Source: Pestalotiopsis fici W106-1
Taxonomy: Eukaryota; Ascomycota; Sordariomycetes; Amphisphaeriales; Sporocadaceae
Length of the DNA: 64,000 nt
NCBI RefSeq assembly: GCF_000516985.1
Contig: NW_006917093.1
Location: 1,922,001-1,986,000, forward strand
Reading direction: 5' to 3'
Below the pieces are notes generated by a model. That model saw only the letters and a program-made list of their open reading frames with translations, was not told the origin of the DNA and did no database searches. Positions 61,895-64,000 of the stretch are shown here, one piece after another. Numbering within the stretch: position 1 is the first letter of the stretch; each line of letters opens with the position of its first letter. A program made the position numbers and the translations under genes.

Positions 61895-62937
61895 TTAAAC
61901 ACCAAACGACATGCTCACTCATTGGATTGAATCCTCTGCAGTTATCATGTCTACCAGTACACGATGACTCCATTTCAAGTTTCAGGCCTGTCGTCCTTTG
62001 CGCCGACACCATCTTCAAGGCATCTCATTATGGCTGAGATCAAATTCCAGCATCTCGTGGAGGCGTTAGGTGTTCAATGGCCGATGTCTCAGTTATGAGT
62101 TTCAGAGGCATTGCGGTTTTTGATGGGTTGACTGAGCTGCCCTTTTATGCTTCAGAAGTTCCGTATATCATATATAGAAACAGTATTTTGTAAAGTACTC
62201 GTGCTTTGAATTTGGCGCAACTTGCCTCGCAGTCGGAGGCAACTTAAGCAAGTGCTTCTGTACTCTGAAGAACACGGATGATCAATCAGCTAGCGGTCCT
62301 TTCAATTCAGTTTTGATACCCGCCTTGTCTCGTTGAATCATGTGTGCAAATGTCTTGTCTTTCGGTGAACGTTGGGACTCGGGGGGAAGGCGCATAATTC
62401 TAGGCATATACAAGGGCTTTTTGATTTTCTTTTTCTAAGATACGAGTACTTGTCTTATATTTGGTGGAACTGGCACTAGAAAGCTAGATGGCGCTTCAAA
62501 TGAGAAGCATAGCAAAGTATGTCAGAGCACAGAGCCGATGGGCAGGGCAATTTTTTTGCAACGATGGTCAATCGTAACGGCTCAAATGATTCATCAATTA
62601 CCCGTCTGGGGGAGTCAACTTCCAATGTGCCATATGGATGAGACAACGATTGTTCTCTACAATCCAACATGACCAATGAATCAGCAAAGAAAAAAGAATA
62701 ACAATATGTATGCCATTCAGTGACAATTTTGCAAAACATGAAATTGTAAGTCCGTTTATATGCTTTCTTCAAAACGAACAGAAATTTAGGAGGTTTGCGT
62801 TGTATGTCGCAATATGTGATTAATATTAAGGTCTATGTTTTTCCGTTGACCCATTATCCAAAACGCCATGATGATGCATTTGCCATGTTTGTTCATGCTT
62901 GTTTTCTATACCCAATAGTCTATAGCAGAATCTTTGA
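61895..62937. other. convergent intergenic region
   Basis: 1.04 kb between the Hos3-like gene (+) and the cutinase-like gene (-), holding two 3' UTRs. Small open frames here have no recognisable product. I see no repeat or RNA gene. Confidence 0.4.
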
Positions 62938-64000
62938 TTATACAAGGAAGAAAGCGAAGCCTGCTGCAACAACCAGACTAAAGATGCTCACGGACTCCGA
63001 GTTGGGCGTCGACCCACTGCTTCCTGTGGAAGAAGCCGAGCCCGTCGCCGAGGCCGTGGGGGTAGACGAGAGGTTTTCTGTCGTCGATGCGGTGGCCTCT
63101 GGCAAGATTGTCACGGTCGATGAGCCACTGCTGGTGCCGGTAGGCGTCGCCGTTGCTGGGACAGATGTGCCCGTGACGGAGACGGACCCGGACGCGGTTA
63201 CGGACTCCCATCCCGAGGTGGCGACAGTCAGAGTGGTCGAGCAGTCGTCGCACGTCTCGGCATCGAGGAGTCCCCTTACCCACTCGGCGGCAGAGTCGGT
63301 GTAGACATCAAAGTACGACAAGTGGTCGGCGACGGTGTCACCCTGGGCACAGATGGGATCACCGCTGACGCAGTAGTCCCGCCAGACGTCCTCGTATTCG
63401 TCTAGCAGCGCCTGCATGGCCGAGTCGCGTGGGAAATAACTATCGTCGGCCGAGCCAGACTCGTAGTTATACGGCTGGTTTGCCGTGTGCCGCACGTTGC
63501 CAAATGTGAGAGCTGCCTTGACTATATGATTGAAATACTGTTAGCAAAGTTCTATTTCTCACGATGCATTTTGATAAAATAGATGATCCACTTACTCATC
63601 TTGCCGGCATCGCTGCTGGAGCTCAGTTGGGGCGTCGTATCCTCGGTACAGTCATTGTAGAACGTGCCGCCACCTCCGCCGAGGATATCGCTTGCAACAT
63701 GACCACCCTGGCTGTAGCCGCTGAGGACGAGTTTGGCGTCGGGACACCGCGAGTTATAGTCATTGATCTGGCTGTAACCATTGGTGGCGCCCTGGTAGAC
63801 GGCGCCGCAGTACTCGTCGTCAATCATGTTGTCCATGACGATATCCTCGTAGTCGCATGATTCGAGGCCGTCGCAGATGGCCGTGACCAGCTTGCCCTGA
63901 CGACCCGGGTAAGGCTCGTTGTTGCCCTTGGCCAGGAAAATGTGCACTTCGGCGCACGTCGTGGTGCTCATCTGGGCATTGACGGCAGAGGCGCCCAGGA
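62938..64000 (-). CDS. cutinase/acetylxylan-esterase-like (CE5) GPI-type protein, partial
   Basis: Truncated at its 5' end by the window. Exons <64000-63596 and 63521-62938 (74-nt intron, donor GTAAGT). The visible start is the end of a signal peptide (LGASAVNAQ). The cutinase-fold core follows: CAEVHIFLAKGNNEPYPGRQG, DNMIDDEYCGAVYQGATNGY, the nucleophile elbow LVLSGYSQGGHVASD, and the acid/His region GDPICAQGDTVADHLSYFDVY. After the domain comes a long Ser/Thr-rich stalk and a hydrophobic C-terminus (SIFSLVVAAGFAFFLV), the layout of a GPI-anchored wall or membrane esterase. Substrate (cutin, acetylated xylan or another ester) is not determinable. Confidence 0.9.

Noticed and set aside
1..64000. 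tRNA or rRNA genes
   Set aside because: I saw no convincing A-box/B-box pair or rRNA sequence; GTTCGAATC-like strings (for example near 44559) lack a foldable tRNA context.

Overview
This window looks like the nuclear genome of a filamentous ascomycete (Pezizomycotina; Sordariomycetes/Hypocreales is possible but I cannot prove it). The genes have many short introns (mostly 41-129 nt) with GT..AG ends and CTAAC/CTGAC-type branch points. Their families are typically fungal: a Zn2Cys6 regulator, a fungal rhodopsin-domain membrane protein, a Hos3-type deacetylase and a GPI-type cutinase-fold esterase. The middle of the window has the mutational signature of repeat-induced point mutation (RIP).

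Layout. 1-962: degenerate short repeats. 963-4871: a Zn2Cys6 transcription factor (-) divergent from a short-chain dehydrogenase (+). 5046-5352: a small inverted-repeat (MITE-like) element. 5633-41807: an NmrA-like oxidoreductase gene cut in two. Its first 13 codons are at 5633-5671 and the rest resumes at 40771. Between them lies a ~35.1 kb AT-rich block. Almost every CpA/TpG in it has become TpA, ATG is rare, and stops occur everywhere. Read by eye, the block still holds at least nine long reading frames on both strands whose only stops are TAA/TAG (RIP products of CAA/CAG). One of them, starting at 21366, encodes four 58-residue Cys modules at exactly 174-bp spacing. Several minisatellites have unit lengths that are multiples of three. 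I read the block as a large gene-carrying mobile element (Starship-like in size and behaviour, but with no captain recombinase recognised) that jumped into the NmrA gene and was then destroyed by RIP. A centromere-like AT isochore is the main alternative. A 100-N assembly gap sits at 37316-37415.

42064-48000: a rhodopsin-domain membrane protein (-), a Baeyer-Villiger monooxygenase (+) and an HSL-type alpha/beta hydrolase (-). With the regulator, SDR and NmrA-like reductase on the other side of the block, these could form a small catabolic or secondary-metabolism cluster (ketone to ester to alcohol/acid) that the insertion split.

48360-64000: mostly conserved housekeeping genes. They are a molybdopterin-binding-domain protein with a 9-nt micro-exon (-), glia maturation factor (+) whose start codon stands alone on its first exon, NBP35 (-), a pectin-lyase-fold GH28-like protein (+) convergent with a secreted alginate-lyase-family protein (-), a Hos3-like histone deacetylase (+), and a cutinase/acetylxylan-esterase-like protein (-) cut by the window end. 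All exon coordinates were derived by eye from splice motifs, reading phase and family similarity.
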